Below, one piece after another: positions 62,213-64,000 of a DNA stretch of 64,000 bases. A program made the translations under genes and the position numbers. The DNA is from Enterobacter sp. RHBSTW-00175. Lineage in GTDB: Bacteria; Pseudomonadota; Gammaproteobacteria; Enterobacterales; Enterobacteriaceae. Where the stretch lies: positions 558,001-622,000 of the forward strand of contig NZ_CP055930.1 of assembly GCF_013927005.1 (NCBI RefSeq), read 5' to 3'. Below the pieces are notes generated by a model. The model saw only the letters and a list, made by a program, of their open reading frames with translations. It was not told where the DNA came from and did not search any database. Each line of letters begins with the position of its first letter. The first letter of the stretch is position 1.

Positions 62213-64000
62213 TTAATACTGACGCGCTTTTTTCACCTGTGCCTGCGTTTGCAGAGCGGCCTGGCACACCGCAGATGACTCCGCCACCTGCGCATCACCA
62301 GTTCGCCACCACGCGGCGTAATCGTGGGTCATGGTCTTCGGTAGCACTTTGATGTCCAGCAGCGTCGGGCCCGGATGTGCGCGTGACGCCTCAAGTGCCG
62401 CCAGCAGGCTTTGCTCATCGTTTACCCGCCACGCGCGACAGCCGTAGCTTTGTGCGTTTTGCGCAAAATCGACCTTCACCAGCGGCCCGTCAAGCCGCCC
62501 GGTTTTAGGATTGCGCTGGCGGTTTTCCGTGCCAAAGCTGCCCATGCCGTGCCCCATTTGCAGGTTATTAATGCAGCCGAAGCTGGCGTTATCAAACAGC
62601 AGAACGGTGACCTTAAGGCCCTCCTGCACCGCGGTTTGCAGCTCGGAGTGCAACATCATGTAAGAGCCATCCCCCACCATGGCGTATACCGGTTGCTCGG
62701 GTCTGGCGAGCTTCGCACCAATGGCGGCCGCAATCTCGTAGCCCATGCAGGAATAGCCGTACTCCAGGTGATAGCTGTCCGGCGTTTTGACCTGCCAGAG
62801 GCGCTGTAAGTCTCCTGGCAGCGAACCAGCCGCCCCCACCACGATGGCGTCATCTTCAATATGCTGGTTGATAAGCCCCAGCACCCGCGTCTGGGTCAGG
62901 CGGGTGTTAAGCGTCTCACCGTATTCCGTCAGTTGCGCATCCAGGTGCCCCGCCACTTCGGGTGTATCTGCCGGATGCCACTGGCGAGCCCACAGACGGC
63001 GACACTCGTCGCGCCAGGCGGATTGCGCCTGGGCAATCTCCTCCCCCCAGCCGCTGCGGTAATCCCTGAGCGTGTGGGTTAAGGACTGCAGCCCGGTCCG
63101 GGCATCAGCAATCAGCGCGGTGGCGTCAAGCTTCAGGGCATCAAACTCGGCCACGTTCAGCAGCAGAAATTCGACGTCAGGATGGGAAAAGAGCGCCTTG
63201 GAGCCGGTGGTAAAGTCGGTCAGGCGCGTACCGATGCCAATCACTAAATCCGCCTTCGGTGCAAGCTGGTTGGCGGCCATTCCGCCCGTCACACCCACCC
63301 CGCCCAGATTAAGTGGGTGGTCACTTACCAGCGCCCCTTTCCCGGCCTGGGTTTCGGCAAACGGCAGTTGTAACGTCTCGACAAATTCACGAAACGCCTC
63401 ATGCGCGCCGGAGTAACGTACGCCGCCGCCACACACCACCAGCGGACGACGCTTGCGGGCGATCAGCGCCTGCGCCTGCGCCAGACGCAGCGGGTCAGGT
63501 GGGCGACGTTCGATGTGATGCACGCGACGCGCGAAGAAGCTCAGGGGATAATCCCAGGCTTCGCCCTGCACGTCCTGGGGCAGGCAGATAGTCACCGCCC
63601 CGGTATTTGCAGGGTCAGTAAGCGTTCGCATCGCGCTTAGCATCGCGCTCATCAGTTGCTCTGGCCGGTTGATGCGGTCCCAGTAGCGGGAGACCGGACG
63701 GAAGCAGTCGTTGGTGCTGATGCTGAGATCGTGATACTGCTCGATTTGCTGTAACACCGGATCCGGCTGGCGACTGGCGTAGATATCTCCCGGCAACAGC
63801 AACAGCGGGATGCGGTTCGCCGTGGCGGTTGCCGCGGCGGTCACCATATTGGCGGCGCCCGGCCCGACGGAAGAGGTGACGGCAAAAATGCGCTGACGGC
63901 GGTGCTGTTTGGCGAATCCCGTCGCCATATGGGCGATCCCCTGCTCATTGCAGCCCTGCATCACCTGCAAATGGCCGGGGTCCTGCTCCAGCGCCTGGCC
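62213..64000 (-). CDS. iolD: IolD, trihydroxycyclohexane-dione hydrolase, 5' end cut
   Basis: Thiamine-diphosphate enzyme that opens the ring of 3D-trihydroxycyclohexane-1,2-dione to 5-deoxy-glucuronate. The frame is open to the window end (596 codons seen of about 645), so the start lies outside. The TPP motif runs from [13 protein letters not shown] to the NN in NASFGCINN. The N-terminal catalytic Glu region is off the window. The C-terminal half matches the acetolactate-synthase-like fold. Confidence 0.94.
   Translation of the reverse strand, partial: GQALEQDPGHLQVMQGCNEQGIAHMATGFAKQHRRQRIFAVTSSVGPGAANMVTAAATATANRIPLLLLPGDIYASRQPDPVLQQIEQYHDLSISTNDCFRPVSRYWDRINRPEQLMSAMLSAMRTLTDPANTGAVTICLPQDVQGEAWDYPLSFFARRVHHIERRPPDPLRLAQAQALIARKRRPLVVCGGGVRYSGAHEAFREFVETLQLPFAETQAGKGALVSDHPLNLGGVGVTGGMAANQLAPKADLVIGIGTRLTDFTTGSKALFSHPDVEFLLLNVAEFDALKLDATALIADARTGLQSLTHTLRDYRSGWGEEIAQAQSAWRDECRRLWARQWHPADTPEVAGHLDAQLTEYGETLNTRLTQTRVLGLINQHIEDDAIVVGAAGSLPGDLQRLWQVKTPDSYHLEYGYSCMGYEIAAAIGAKLARPEQPVYAMVGDGSYMMLHSELQTAVQEGLKVTVLLFDNASFGCINNLQMGHGMGSFGTENRQRNPKTGRLDGPLVKVDFAQNAQSYGCRAWRVNDEQSLLAALEASRAHPGPTLLDIKVLPKTMTHDYAAWWRTGDAQVAESSAVCQAALQTQAQVKKARQY

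Overview
The window reads as chromosome of an Enterobacter-like member of the Enterobacteriaceae (Enterobacter, Lelliottia or Leclercia type). The gene order ypfG-nudK-aegA-narQ-acrD-ypfM-yffB-dapE-ypfN-ypfH-tmcA-ypfJ-purC-bamC-dapA-gcvR-bcp-perM-bepA-yfgD-hda-uraA-upp-purM-purN-ppk-ppx-pdeF-yfgG is the one I know from E. coli K-12, and the proteins match their K-12 counterparts closely. The K-12 hydrogenase-4 (hyf) operon, which sits between bcp and perM there, is absent. No tRNA, rRNA or CRISPR array was seen.

Four accessory segments interrupt or follow this backbone. (1) At 1-1646 is the 3' part of a periplasmic GH63 glycosidase (ygjK), tail to tail with ypfG. (2) At 23932-28619, between yfgD and hda, a degenerate IS481-type transposase-like protein is divergent from a three-gene operon: a PTS EIIC permease, a glycosylasparaginase and an M17 aminopeptidase. 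A near-consensus CRP site lies at exactly the class II distance from a -10 box in front of the operon. This is my best candidate for an undescribed system, possibly uptake and hydrolysis of a glycosylated asparagine or glycopeptide. (3) At 31741-34075, between upp and purM, is a bglK-bglA pair (beta-glucoside kinase and 6-phospho-beta-glucosidase) behind two GAAACCGGTTTC operators. (4) At 36147-41285, between purN and ppk, is an Rhs/PAAR polymorphic-toxin locus. It has an intact Rhs with an AT-rich C-terminal toxin, an overlapping membrane-protein immunity candidate, and a broken second Rhs tip with a small membrane ORF.

Downstream of yfgG the window leaves the K-12 order. It holds a LysR/MFS divergent pair, an HxlR/MFS divergent pair with a duplicated 22-bp operator, and a large myo-inositol catabolic cluster read leftward. 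That cluster comprises iolD (cut by the window end), iolG, an inositol-type ABC importer (binding protein, double ATPase, permease), a second Gfo/Idh/MocA dehydrogenase, iolC fused to DUF2090, iolE and iolB. Together they would import inositol, oxidise it (IolG), dehydrate it (IolE), open the ring (IolD), isomerise (IolB), then phosphorylate and probably cleave the product (IolC-DUF2090).

Regulatory features readable from sequence include a BaeR-type box before acrD, PurR boxes before purC and purM, a CTG start for hda, a TTG start for gcvR, several intrinsic terminators, and REP/BIME elements at the ends of transcription units.
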